From contig NC_062236.1 in assembly GCF_905475465.1 (NCBI RefSeq), positions 5,156,001 to 5,220,000 of the forward strand: a stretch of DNA of 64,000 nucleotides, given 5' to 3'. The notes beneath the pieces are model-generated. The model did not search any database and had not been told where the DNA came from. It worked only from the letters and a program-made list of their open reading frames with translations. Made by a program: the position numbers and the translations under genes. This document shows positions 37,272 to 48,537 of this stretch, piece by piece. Each line of letters opens with the position of its first letter. Position 1 is the first letter of the stretch. Origin of the DNA: Pieris napi. Its lineage: Eukaryota > Arthropoda > Insecta > Lepidoptera > Pieridae.

Positions 37272-37774
37272 ATTTTCACTGAGGCCAAATGCTTCATCAT
37301 GTATAGTTCAATGGTAGTCGATTACCGACCTGTCGTGGTGAGGGGATATTTAATGTCTTTCTGTTTATCCAATAACTATGGGTTCGCCTTCTACGACGAC
37401 GTCTTTATATCAAAAGTAGCGCAATTAAACCTTCTTCGTCAGAGTACATTATGATACTGCAGGCAAGGGTTAAAAAAAGTAGCAGCCACCGACCGCAAGT
37501 GTCGACCACCGGCCACAAGTGGCTGTCGCGCGCTTCAGCTACCTTTGTAGCCGCTTCTAGCTTCTCGTGGCGGCGTTTGTGGCTGTGGCGTGTGGCCCGT
37601 GTGCGGCGACAGTAAATAGTATTACGAGCAGAGGCGGCTTTGTGTCAATGTACAACTTAATTTATTTTATCTCTTTTATTCGCTTACGAAGTTTGATAGG
37701 TTTAGTTTTTTTACTTTATCACTTATCAATCGACTTGAGAATTAATAAACTTTTATACGGAACCCTACATATAC

Positions 37775-38632
37775 GATATTCAACAACGAACCATATACAT
37801 GTACTGCAAATAATGGAGATATACAGGGAGTTTACTAAGCCACTTTACATCGCTTTCATCGATTATGCCACAGCGTTTGACACAATATATCACGAGGCTA
37901 TTTGGGAAGCCCTTAAAAATGCCACATTAACAAGAACTATGTAAGAGTACTGAAAAATAGATATTTTTCAGGATATTTTCAGAGAGTACCGTAAGCCAAG
38001 TAAAACTAGAGACACGAAGTCCGGTTATACTGATTGGCCGAGGTGTGACCAAGCTGTTCATAATGATACTACAACAAATTTTCGAAATCCGTAACTGGCA
38101 GTCCGGAGGGATAAGAGTTAACCAGGATCGACTTACATACCTCAGAATCGCTGACGATATTATCTTATTCGCTGAAACAAGTAGGGAACTAGAAAAGATA
38201 ATAATTAACTTAAACGAAGAAAGTGAAAAAGTAGGCCTTAAATGAACGATAACAAAACTAAAATAACGACAAACTGCGCGGTTGCCACAAACACTGCAGT
38301 ATACCTTAACGGAAAGCCTCTGAGCAATCTGTGTCCCTAGTGTGGGGACTAGCGATATATGAATTCTGTCAGAACCCTTTTGTCATAAATAAAGTTTTTA
38401 TTATTATTATTAATGTAAAAACTACATATATATACTTAGGTAAACAATTAGCGTTCGAAGATAAAAATAAAGAACTTGAGTTAGAGCGGCGAATTAATAT
38501 GAGCTAGAAAAGGTTTTGGTTCCTGAAGGAAATCTTAAAAGGGCAATTTCACCTAAAGAAAATTGTCTTGGAAACTTGTATCTTACCTACTCTCCCATAC
38601 TGCTGCCAAACAAAGTTAGGTCTGCTAATCGG
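37775..38632 (+). mobile_element. Decayed non-LTR retrotransposon (reverse transcriptase and 3' region)
   Basis: Successive frames give KPLYIAFIDYATAFDTIYHE (the palm start of the reverse transcriptase), GGIRVNQDRLTYLRIADDII (the catalytic AxDD motif with A before DD), then LEKIIINLNEESEKVGLK, and after a break YIYLGKQLAFEDKNKELELE and ILKGQFHLKKIV. Several stops and frameshifts separate them. The family resembles RTE-like or Proto2-like elements; the clade is not resolved. A second fragment of the same family lies at 58103-58530. Confidence 0.75.
38327..38412 (+). repeat. Nested retroposon tail inside the LINE
   Basis: About 86 bases, GTCCCTAGTGTGGGGACTAG, then CATAAATAAAGTTTTTATTATT, interrupt the LINE between the GKPL and VKTTYIYLG segments. 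The AATAAA signal followed by (ATT)n identifies the 3' end of another retroelement, heavily 5'-truncated. Confidence 0.55.
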
Positions 38633-38880
38633 ACAACGTCTATTTTTCATCCCCCTAAATGTTAAAGGTGGGTCCACCCCTAAATTTTTATTTTTATTTT
38701 TAGACTTTTTTTTTTTTGTTTATTATGATACAGTATACAAAAATACATACAACCCTTAATTTTCACCCGTCTACGATGAAACCCTATTTTTACTATAGTA
38801 GATAGTTATTTTAATTGAACTAAAAACATATTTCGTAGAAATAATATACATGGCAAAACAACGTTTGCCGGGTCAGCTAG
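38633..38880 (+). mobile_element. Helitron 3' portion
   Basis: The terminal hairpin GGCAAA/TTTGCC (38852-38869) stands 7 bases before CTAG (38877-38880), followed by T. The upstream body (CATCCCCCTAAATGTTAAAG, TCCACCCCTAAATTTTTATT, a long T run, TACAACCCTTAATTTTCACC) is a common lepidopteran non-autonomous Helitron. Its 5' end is missing at the junction with the LINE. Confidence 0.75.
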
Positions 38881-39631
38881 TATACAAATAAAATTACACG
38901 TCGAATTGAAAATCACAAAGTACATCGTGTTGTCGCGTGTCCAGCTTGGTAGTTAAGTCTCAGTGAGTACATTATCTTTATTTTTGTCGTCCCTTGAGAT
39001 TTCTTTCAGCAAATCTGAGGTCTTTGTAAAAATACGACAAGCTTTTAAAAGGTCGTATATATTTCGTTCAGCTGAAGCGTTAGATTAGGCGGATCTACGG
39101 CTCAAAAGATTTATGAAGGCAATACTAACTCCGAATAGAGTAAGTGGGCACACCAATAGAATACGAGATATTATTTACAAGATGTATTCGTTTTAATACT
39201 AGCAATAAAACTATGTAGAAAGTTTTCTACAAACGTCCAATTTTTTCTGCATTGTGGATTGTAGTGTTTGAATCTCGAAATGAAAGATCAATAGGGAATT
39301 CCGCAAGTATAGGACAGACATACTTCTGTTTTACTCCCGAAAATCAAACCTAGGTCCTAGTGGTAAGCGCACTTAGTATTATCTAGCTGTGCTACAGTGT
39401 AAGATGAGAATCGTACCAATTAATAATACTAAGCACAACATGATCAATGACAGAAACAAGCAATAAATTACGTTCCTCCATAGAATGAATATTTAAAACT
39501 CTACTAGAATAATAACTGAATGACCCATATTAGTTACCTACATTACCCATTTTGAATGAACAACAATGAATTTTAATATTCCAGAAAATTTTCATATTAA
39601 TATTAAAACTGTGCTCTTTTCATTTCATTTG
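38881..39631. other. Intergenic, nothing recognised
   Basis: AT-rich sequence between the transposon nest and the SINE. No gene or element could be supported. Confidence 0.5.
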
Positions 39632-39889
39632 TTTTTTTTATGGCTCTGGCACGGTTTGTCCATTAGCCAGCGTCAAGTATAAGATTTTTTTTATAATTCG
39701 TGCTTTTTGCCTTAGAAATTCGACCATGTCCTCCATGTACGGTTTAGGCACTCGCCCGGTACCGCACAACCCTCCCAAAGGCCGAGAACAAATTTAAATT
39801 AAATTAAAATTTGCCCTCGAACCGGGAATCGAACCCGGTACCCCTCACCTAGCTGCCACTTAATAAGACCGCTAGGCTATGAGGCCCCT
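39632..39889 (-). repeat. Full-length tRNA-derived SINE with target duplication
   Basis: Read on the minus strand, it begins GGGGCCTCATAGCCTAGCGG (A-box region) and has B box GGGTTCGATTCCC, as in a true tRNA gene. The body is not tRNA-like (GGACAAACCGTGCCAGAGCC near the end), and the tail is a short A run. The flanks carry ATTTCATTTGTT on both sides (39622-39633 and 39890-39901), a 12-bp target duplication. The tRNA-like head is the SINE promoter; the rest shows it is not a tRNA gene. Confidence 0.85.
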
Positions 39890-39901
39890 ATTTCATTTGT
39901 T

Positions 39902-41014
39902 TATTCATCAAGTTTTTTTTTCTAGTTTAATGTAACTCTATTCTCTTTGTTAACCAGTTGTTCACAGAGTATTTGATTTAAGACATCGCGCTTAATCGTA
40001 TTAGTAAAGATTTAAATTAGTTAATCATAGATCCGATTGGACACTAAATAGGTTTTTAATATGCTTTCTTAAATCAAGCGTATGTAACAATTTATTGTTT
40101 TGTAGCTGGGTAATACCGAATAGTCAAATAAGTAGCTATTAGATAATATAACAACAATTGTACAATTTAAGATCAATATAAAATGTAATTAAATGGAATT
40201 TTTCCTTCTCTTTTTAAATTTTCGTGTTGTTAAATTATCTTGTACCTATATACAGTTTGTTTTAATATTTCTTATTACGTGCATAAATAAAGATAGAATG
40301 TTGAGTAGCCAGGTATAAAATCCGCTAACCTATTACCAAAACAAATGATCATAGTTTTAGGTATTTTATATATATTGTTACCGAAAAATCCACCAATTTT
40401 CCTTTTTAGCGCACATCGTGATCAAAGGACGAGCGCTGAGGCGACAAATTCATATCTGCTTAATGGGATACATTATTTCGCCTTTTTGATAGGTCACGTT
40501 ACAAGCCATATTTAAAAAAAAATTTTAAGTTTTTAGAAACTATTTACATTTTACAACTAATGCTTACATAGTATATGAACCTAGAATCTTCTTGGTCGTA
40601 CTTAAAAGTCGATAAAATGCTTTTTAGAAAACTCGAACAATTGTTGTCGAACGATCATAAACGCCATCTGTATGTGTACCTTTTTTACCTATGGAATTGC
40701 CTATTTTAACGTTTATACGGCTGTAGCGTCGGCGCCATTAGTGTGTTTTGTTTTATTTAAATTTGAAAATAGAATAAGATCGTGAGTAGTACCTATATCA
40801 AATTTTACTAACCAAAGCTTTTAATTTCATGTGCATTTTCATATATTCTATATCGAGATATTCTGTCCTCTTTAAATAAATCTAAAATTACTTGCTAATT
40901 TTTGAGTAAATCCAAACCGTATATACAGACAAAAAGTATCTGATCATACCATATCGATTCTCGGATGCTGCCGGTGTCAATCGGCTCCAATTACCCGTTT
41001 ATTTCATAATGATA
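39902..41014. other. Intergenic, nothing recognised
   Basis: AT-rich intergenic sequence without a supportable gene or element. Confidence 0.5.
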
Positions 41015-41237
41015 CTAGTGGACCCGACAGACGTTGTCCTGCATGATATTTCAAGCAATTAGTAAAGCAAAGTATGAAAGTACCGACTGCAGCGCCATCT
41101 GCCGGGCTGATTTGTGAATCTAAACCATTCCCAGATCCCCTTGAACACACACAAAAAATTTCATCAAAATCGGTCCAGTCGTTTGAGAGAAGTTCAGTGA
41201 CATACACACTCACAGAAGAATTATATATATATAAAGA
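41015..41237 (-). mobile_element. Complete short non-autonomous Helitron
   Basis: Read on the minus strand it runs from TCTTTATATATATA to CACTAG: the 5' TC and 3' CTAG ends are both present. The host bases are A before TC (41238) and T after CTAG (41014), exactly the A|T insertion rule. The body has the common ACTGGACCGATTTTGATGAA block and GACAACGTCTGTCGGGTCCA near the end, which is related to the terminus at 38850-38880. The two overlapping frames here are by-products. It is 223 bp with no coding capacity. Confidence 0.82.
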
Positions 41238-42394
41238 TAACTTAAGGCTTCCTGAGCCCCACTACAGCACACATTAAATTACTTAAACTAAAGACGAAAA
41301 AAAAATGAATAGAATAAATACAAAAACAAAAAACACAAATTCAATCTTATTATCTGAATTATCTATAAGCATATTAACACCTTAAAAAGGTTACCATGTA
41401 CATTATAATTAATGATTAAAGTTACGAACAACCCTTGAAAAGCTAATAATCCAAATTTTAATTATTATTTCATGAGGTCTGTTATCTCAGCGTGCAGGAA
41501 TTGGGTTACAGGTTAATTAAATCTTTAGTGTCTTATTAGAGTTAATATATGTTAATCTATATAGAGTTTTATTATACAAGCGAATTAACTTTGTTACCTT
41601 TCCAGACTTATTGACCTTTTCTTAATTAACGTTTGTCAGATTAGGTATGGTTAGTTTTGGATAATCTATATCTGCTATTAGTACTTAAATATCCATCTAT
41701 CCATCCTATCCATCCATCAAATCTGTGTATTTATATATCATACAAAATATTAAAATTAAAGATAAAGTGGCATGTGAGAAGTCCGCGCGAGCGAGTGCGT
41801 TACAGAAATAAAAATACTTTATTTGTTTAAAATACAATTACTACACAAATTAAACTAATAATTGTTTATATTGTAGCTTTATTTACGTTAAAAAATATTG
41901 ATTTGTCTGGACCGAAGCCGGTTTGAACGCAACAAATATACTACAAGTTACTGAAAAAAACAAATTTAAATTTTCCTTAAGAATGTCTTTTGTTAGCAAA
42001 ATACTATTAAAGTTTATATCAAAGACGTTATCTAAAAGTGGCTGCGTTCTGTTATGAAGAATTTCTGTAAAGCGAGCGTACGGTTGTAGAAGAGGGAAAT
42101 TGAAAACAAAAAGTTTTTACTATAAAAACAATTTGCATAAGAAATAAAGAGCATCTGGTTTTTGCAGCTTGAGAGAATACCGCGCAATTAGTTTGCAAGA
42201 ACATAAACGTAACGAATTTTATACGTTTCAGTTATGTTAGTAATAAACCAACAAATTGTCGACCACTTAACTTCATCTCGTCTAAGATATCAAAATAACT
42301 CGTAATATTTAAATCGTTATTAAATTATAAGAGATAGCAAGATTTGCAGAATTGTCAAATACTCGCAATATCTATTACTAACGTGATTAGCATT
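41238..42394. other. Intergenic, nothing recognised
   Basis: AT-rich sequence. Short ATCCATC repeats occur near 41690-41720. No gene could be supported. Confidence 0.5.
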
Positions 42395-42556
42395 CTGTGC
42401 CTGACACACGCCGCGCCGTCGTTTTTAAGTCTGAATACCCTTACAAGCGTACGAGCTAGTATTAACTGTTCACATAAAAGTCCATTGGTGCACACCCGTG
42501 ATTCGAACGTACGACTTCAGGGTTGAGAGATACACGGTCAAGCCTTACGGCCAACA
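42395..42556 (-). repeat. SINE fragment (head and body)
   Basis: On the minus strand the B-box-like ACGTTCGAATCACGGGTGTG is followed by a degenerate body ending GGCGCGGCGTGTGTCAGGCA. It belongs to the same family as 29883-30147, but the tail is lost. Confidence 0.65.
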
Positions 42557-43005
42557 CTGCTCATCAAAAGTCTTAAGGGCCTGTAACATAAAAACTTTTA
42601 TTATACAAAAAAAAACTCATAAAGGCTTACTAACAATATTGGTAATTAAACGTAAAATCGTATTAATTCATACAGAACAAATTCAAATTCACACGTTTAT
42701 TTCGTTTAATTTTACATGGAAACAGAATGCCTAATCATTTGTTATTCAACAGCGGTTAGCGCTCAATCTGCATTTGGCGTACCTTTTGAAAATTCAAATG
42801 AAAGCAGATTCGCATTCATAACTTGTATAATCACACAACATAATTTTGGTAAACTATATTAGACCAGTGCCGATAATTTTTGAAACCAAAAAAAATACAG
42901 TAGGATGGAACCCATTAGAAAAGCAGGGGAATATGATCAAAATGAAAGGAAAAATAAATTACGGTCGATCTGAGGTCGGGAAGGGGTAGGGGGGGGGAGT
43001 TTAAA

Positions 43006-43603
43006 GGGTAAAAAACGGTTTATCTCGATTTCCGGCAAAACTAAAAGTCCTATCGAAGAAAGCCTTTAGATGGGCTAAAATTTTCGTATTTCATAGAGAA
43101 GTAGGGAAGGGGATGATGGGTCTGGGCGTTACTGCATACGATTTTTTGCATTTTCCGAGAAGATTTACTATGGTAATATATATATATTTTTTTTTACCAT
43201 AGGAAAGTAGAGATTTCAACGCACTGAAAGCACATCAACTTTTTGAAAAAAGCTGAAATTTTGACGTCAGAATTTTCGATTGAAAATTAGGGTGTTTTTT
43301 CGATATTAATTCAAAATAAGGTGAAAAAATAAATAGTTTTAATCAAATAAATTACAGTATATTTGGGACATAATAAGGTAAGTTTTCACCAAATTTCGTT
43401 TAAAAAAATAAATTTTTGTAAAAGATAGAAATAAAAAACCAAAAAGTTGGTTTTTTGAATTTTTCACCTAAATTTTGAGGTTATGTGAAAAATCTGCAAA
43501 TACAAAAGTTGTAGATCTTTTTATTGCCAACAACTTTGCAATTTAACTTTCTTCGATAGGACTCTTAGTTTTGCCGGAAATCGAGATAAACCGTTTTTTA
43601 CCC
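43006..43603. mobile_element. MITE with 57-bp terminal inverted repeats
   Basis: The left arm GGGTAAAAAACGGTTTATCT, continuing CGATTTCCGGCAAAACTAAA, pairs with the right arm over about 57 bases with one mismatch (A/G in the ACTAA(A/G)AG segment). The flanks are TTAAA on both sides (43001-43005 and 43604-43608), a candidate 5-bp target duplication. Inside is a second inverted pair, CTATGGTAA/TTACCATAG, around 43169-43202. The element is 598 bp with no coding frame. The superfamily cannot be assigned from the ends. Confidence 0.82.
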
Positions 43604-43611
43604 TTAAAACT

Positions 43612-43715
43612 AGGAAACTAGGAAAGCACCAGCTCTGTGGTCACCGGTACTATCTACCAGGCGCTAACATAAATCGTTAATAAGCGCATGTGCACTTGAA
43701 CCCAACGGCCCAATA
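43612..43715 (-). repeat. Non-LTR retrotransposon 3' fragment
   Basis: Reverse-complemented, it matches 27850-27930: TTGGGTTCAAGTGCACATGC, then GGTAGATAGTACCGGTGACC and ACAGAGCTGGTGCTTTCC. It abuts the MITE at 43006-43603, which seems to have landed next to or within it. Confidence 0.6.
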
Positions 43716-46030
43716 GTCTCTACTCCAATGGGAACTAAATCAAACTGTAATGTATTCCTATTCTTATATTACTATTAAATTTTACAATATTGTAACATGT
43801 ATAAGCATAAGAGCGCGAGTATGTCAGGAATTACTGGTTTGAAATATAAAATTGTGTTAGACAGGCATTTGAACAGATAATTTCACGTAGTAGTGAAATT
43901 ATCTACTTTTTGATTGTGTAGGTTATATTTGCATCAAATGGGAGATCGACACCAATTATTTACTGGAATTCCGGGGACATAAATTTTATATTTTGTACAG
44001 TGTGGCGCATACCGTCAACCAGAATATAAATTCAACATGCCGAGCCACAGCTGCTAACTGAATATTTTTAACAATTCTAAACACATTTACACTGAAATAC
44101 GATATCTAAAGCAAAACCTTTGATACGTACCTATTGTTCAAAGTCAAAAAATACTGAAAAAAATAAAATGTTGTCATTTAAATGTTCTAAAGTATAATAA
44201 ATAGTAAAACCTAAACCACTATTTTTAGCCACGATTTTTCCTATTTTTATAAGTATGTATGATACTTAAAAACACTTTTTAAATATTATAGGTTTGTATC
44301 TCTATACATTTTTATAATAAATCACACGGCTTATAAATCTTTAAACACAATTGAGAAATTTATTTAGCAACCAGATTCGTTACAAAATAGTTTTTATAAG
44401 GGTTAATACGTATTCAAAAAAAAACTTGACACATATTAGAAGGAACATATCCAGGTACCGTAATTTTGGAACCATAAAATGTATAGTATTTTTTTTAAAT
44501 AAATGACTACATAATATGTAATACTAAAATTTAATTATAAGTATAATATTTAAGTAAAATTTAAGTATGTATAAGTATTTATATTTATTTTAAAGGCTGT
44601 AAGTATCATAAGACCTTTTTTTGGATCACCAAAAATTTTAACACCTGTCCCATTTAAATTCAAAGAGAGAAGCCGAAGAATAAGCAGCAATTAATTAATA
44701 CTTCTCACAGCTGTATATAATGTACACATATTTAGAAAATCAGTACGCAAATGTTTCAATTATGAAAACTGAAACTAATTTGCGCTGAGGCTCTGCGCCA
44801 GCAACAAGAGCTTGAACTTTTTAATTAGTTCACCAACTTTCAAAGAAACATTAAAGCCTCCAATTGGTACCACTCCATTTATCACTTGCAGTAAAACGTG
44901 TAATATAAATATTGCAAATACTATGTGAGTTATTATTATTACCGCTCCGTTATTAACATTGTTCAATTTACCATGAGACGATAGATGACTGATTCAGTAA
45001 TTTAGCTATTAGTAGTAGGAGTAGATAATGTATAGGTACTAGTATTATAAATTAGTGTGATGTATGATGTCTGATCTTAATAGTCCATTTATCGAGAAAC
45101 GCTTTCACTCTAACATCACGCTACTAATAATAGGAACTGAGATATACATACAAATATCGCAAAAATGGGAAAAAATTTTTTTTTTGATAAATGACAGAAT
45201 TGTTTTTCTTTCAACTTCTCAGAAGTACACGACAATCGTCCATCTTTGAAGGTTGCTGTAAACTTTTTTATCACAATTAAATTTGTTCAAAAGAAATTAA
45301 CTAAATAAACTGTAAATATTAAAACAGCTTCGGAAATGATGAATTCATTTTCAAAGTTGCGTTTAAAAACATGATATCAATCCTTCATATGTATTTATTC
45401 ACAAGTAATTAGGTTTAAATTACTCTTGACATAATTTAATTTCAACGGCGAAATCATAGTTTTAAACTCCGCAACTAAATAATATATAAGCATTATGCAC
45501 AAATGTGCACGAGTCTTAAATTAACGCGCGGAACGGCTACATATAGTAAAGTAGATTCATATTATGTTGCAGAAATATATTATAGTCACATGAAATTAAA
45601 ATAAAAACGTGGCCTAGAAACCCTGGTATGCTTCAACGAGTTGGTGAAAAAACGATTTTACGTCCGTTGGCTGTACATTTTTCTACCATATCTATATTAA
45701 CCGTTTTAATTCAGCTTATACCTGAGTACATTTCTCTATGGATGTAATAATAATATATTTCAATATTGTTTTTATTACAAATATTCAGCAACTAATTATA
45801 GAAAGTGATACTCACCGACTATTACTTTACTGTATTTTTTTATGTGTAATTCATTAATTTGTCCAAAACGTAAATATCAATGAAGAATTCCTTAGATATC
45901 TGTTCGTGATAAAAGTCTATCAAACGCTACTGAATCAAGGCTAAATCCATAGGCAACGTTGGAATTTAATCAAAGACAATCAAACCCCGAAATTCTAGTT
46001 TACGGGATACAGTTGCCTGTTACGTACTGT
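43716..46030. other. Intergenic, nothing recognised
   Basis: AT-rich sequence up to the start of the duplicated block. A 63-codon minus-strand frame at 44775-44966 is hydrophobic but has no usable ATG and no family resemblance. Nothing else could be supported. Confidence 0.45.
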
Positions 46031-48304
46031 TACTAACAAATTAAAAACATGCCATTCGCTGCAAGAAGTTAATAGGAAGCTTGCCCTTATTTTATACCTT
46101 TTAGAGTAGAATTTACTTAATAAGATATGTGATAAAAATACATTTTACTTATAAAATAATCTAGATGTCGAATTAATAAGCAGGATTTGTTTTAATAAGG
46201 ATTCCCGCATGTTGGTAAGGACCACAACTATAAGCTATATAATTTATTACTAATTATTGGTTCAGTTTTGTAGGCTGTATTGAATATAAGGTAAATCATT
46301 TGTTTCCTATAGATACCCTCCCTCTCTAACTACATTACTAGAAGAAAGCCATAAGTATCGCCGTTTATTTCTAAGTCTAGTCTAGTAAAGCAGTAACATC
46401 TTGACCGCTTTGTTTGCAGGGTAAACATTCGCAGAATGACATCCTCGGTCAAGAGTGTTTTCAGGAATCCTTGAATTACGTGTAGGTGTATGCGAATGCG
46501 ACCTTTTCTTTCAGACAATGGAAAAGAAGTAAGTATCAAGCGTCTATGGTACTTCTTACATCGTACTTAGCTTTTTGCTTACTTTAGGTTTCTCGATTTG
46601 AATGACACTGCAAATGACTTAATATAATAAAATGGTGAAATTGAAACTGAACTATGTCTACCACACTCCCTGCTACGTTATTCATGCGCCGGGTAATCTT
46701 CATGGTATGTTAGATAAGCACCGGTGTCACCACTATTAAAAGAATAGGAACGAGTTATGCGTGTTGAAGAAATCGAAATAAGTTAGATGAATATAAAGCA
46801 AAATAACAATAAAACTTAGTGGTTTTTCTAATGTTCTCGATTATTTCAAATGCCGTTAATTTTATTACCTAATGCAGGCGTTTAAAAATATATACACATT
46901 TTTAGTTCTCGAGTTAATTTAAGAAAAATGCTTACCAATTGTCGTTTTAATTGCGGTAGTTGCCAGTTGCTACCAATAAGTGTTGCGCATCAGATGTTAA
47001 TTATTGCAACCGATTGGACTTTTAATTAAACATTAACTCCCGGTCGGAGTTGGTGTGATTTTAAATGCTCTTTTTAATCCGTTTAATATATGGCCATCAA
47101 TAAAATAATCTCAATTTAAAAGTGGGAATATGAAATCTTTGACTTAGTTTTTTTATATCTATAATATTTGTAGTCCTCTATTTCCCCCCGCGTGCCTTAT
47201 GTACTGATTAACATAGAGAGATTACATATTATGATAAGATTAACAACTGATTTAATTGCCCTTGAAACTCGGTTCAAAACAATCACACAGTTTGTGATGG
47301 ATTAATGTTATATATGCATACTTGAGCTGTGTGTAGTAAAGTAATGCTTCCATAGGCTTTGAGATATTAGATTTGCTATAGTGAACAAAATATATCTGTC
47401 TAATCCTCGAAGTAGGTTTAACTAAATGAGTGCGGCTGTTATTTTACTAAATATTCGACGCAATGAAAAATCAAAACGCCTGACGATTTTTATATACTGT
47501 AATTTTTGTTAAACGTTCTTCCTATTATATAATATACGTCTTATACAAATAGATACGAGTATGTACTAGTTTACATGAAGATTTCGAGAATATGTACATT
47601 TATTATTGATACGAAATAATTAGTTTGTTTAATATTGCATTTAACAAGTACAATACATGATTATTCAAAACAATTTATGTATTAAAATTACAATACTCTG
47701 TAATAAATCTTCGCCTGATGATCCTTTTTGCCTGGACTTTGTTTAATATAATAAAAAGAGTGTTTCTATACAATACTTATTCTTTAAAAATTACATTTTA
47801 ATAACATTATCGTTCCAAATATGTAACAATTCCGAAATATGTTTTTTGTGTATGTTTTCATGTTATCAAAACGGGTCTAGTCCAAGAAAGCAATTAAAAG
47901 ATTAAAGGCAGCATAAGCTTGTCGATAAATCTAAAAAAAAAATGTTTGAGCATACAAGTAATGTAACATGTTACTAGCATAACAAACGTAATTTTAAAAA
48001 TAATTTCACGTTCTAGGTATGATTTTTAAAAGTACTTTGTGATTAGTGCTACAGATTTTAGATAATACAAAAAATGCCTGCTACACTGATGATGACTAGT
48101 TTATATAAAAATAACAATTATTAAGACCTCTATTTATTTGTACGTATAAGAAATATATTAACTATTTTCGCGATTATATGTCATCTTTAAAATTTCGATA
48201 CAGAACTATTGAAACACACTCCTTATTTGTACGACACACAAGAAATTTTGTCAGTTATTCGAACATTCACAGCCGACGGTGAGCGGTTGTGCATCCTTAT
48301 AAAA
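46031..48304. repeat. Copy-1 flank of the segmental duplication (3' of the arylsulfatase gene)
   Basis: From TACTAACAAATTAAAAACAT onward this block is homologous to 58531-60495, with many small indels. Shared landmarks include GACAATGGAAAAGAAGTA, AATAAATCTTCGCCTGATGA and TGCCTGCTACACTGATGATG. Copy 1 holds about 450 bases around 46960-47430 that copy 2 lacks. It contains no gene other than the 3' UTR near its right end. Confidence 0.85.
48133..48138 (-). terminator. Candidate polyadenylation signal, arylsulfatase copy 1
   Basis: AATAAA on the minus strand, about 170 bases downstream of the copy-1 stop codon. It is conserved at the equivalent place in copy 2 (60373-60378). Predicted from position only. 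Confidence 0.45.
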
Positions 48305-48537
48305 TTATTTTTCATTGAGAGGGCTCTCTTGGGTGAAATTGTTGAGCCACGTCAACCAAATATAGTTATGACTAGCTGGATCTGCGTCTATGTTTAATTT
48401 GGTTGGGCCTCGTCTAACCATTTGAGACCAGAGAGAATTCAGGCGCATAGTCATCAAGGAAACGATTTTCTGCCCTCGAAGCCATAAGTCGTGACTCTCT
48501 GCTGGATCTTTTTTAAGGTTGTAGAGGCAACCGCGGG
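48305..48537 (-). CDS. Arylsulfatase copy 1, exon 8 (C-terminus)
   Basis: The acceptor TCATTATAG precedes CCCGCGGTTGC, completing a Thr codon. The exon encodes RGCLYNLKKDPAESHDLW, the usual C-terminal sulfatase segment, and ends SPLNEK with TAA at 48305-48307. Copy 2 reads 13 codons further at the same place. Confidence 0.9.

Larger units (their letters stand above)
36415..37612. mobile_element. Internally deleted PIF/Harbinger element
   Basis: The ends pair imperfectly: GGGTCCCCGCACATGGGCCA on the left against CTGTCGCCGCACACGGGCCA reverse-complemented on the right, continuing through an AAACGCCGCCAC block. The flanks carry a TAA duplication (36412-36414 and 37613-37615). The subterminal regions are GC-rich, with repeated GCCAC/GTGGC words and a second terminus-like block at 36500. 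Inside, a MADF-like start is on the plus strand and a transposase C-terminus on the minus strand, facing each other. At 1198 bp it is far too short for an autonomous copy. Confidence 0.8.

Noticed and set aside
39815..39889. Functional tRNA gene
   Set aside because: A and B boxes are present, but the downstream body, A-rich tail and 12-bp target duplication show it is the head of a SINE.
44775..44966. 63-codon hydrophobic frame as a small secreted protein
   Set aside because: It starts at a non-ATG codon with no plausible acceptor, and I see no family resemblance.
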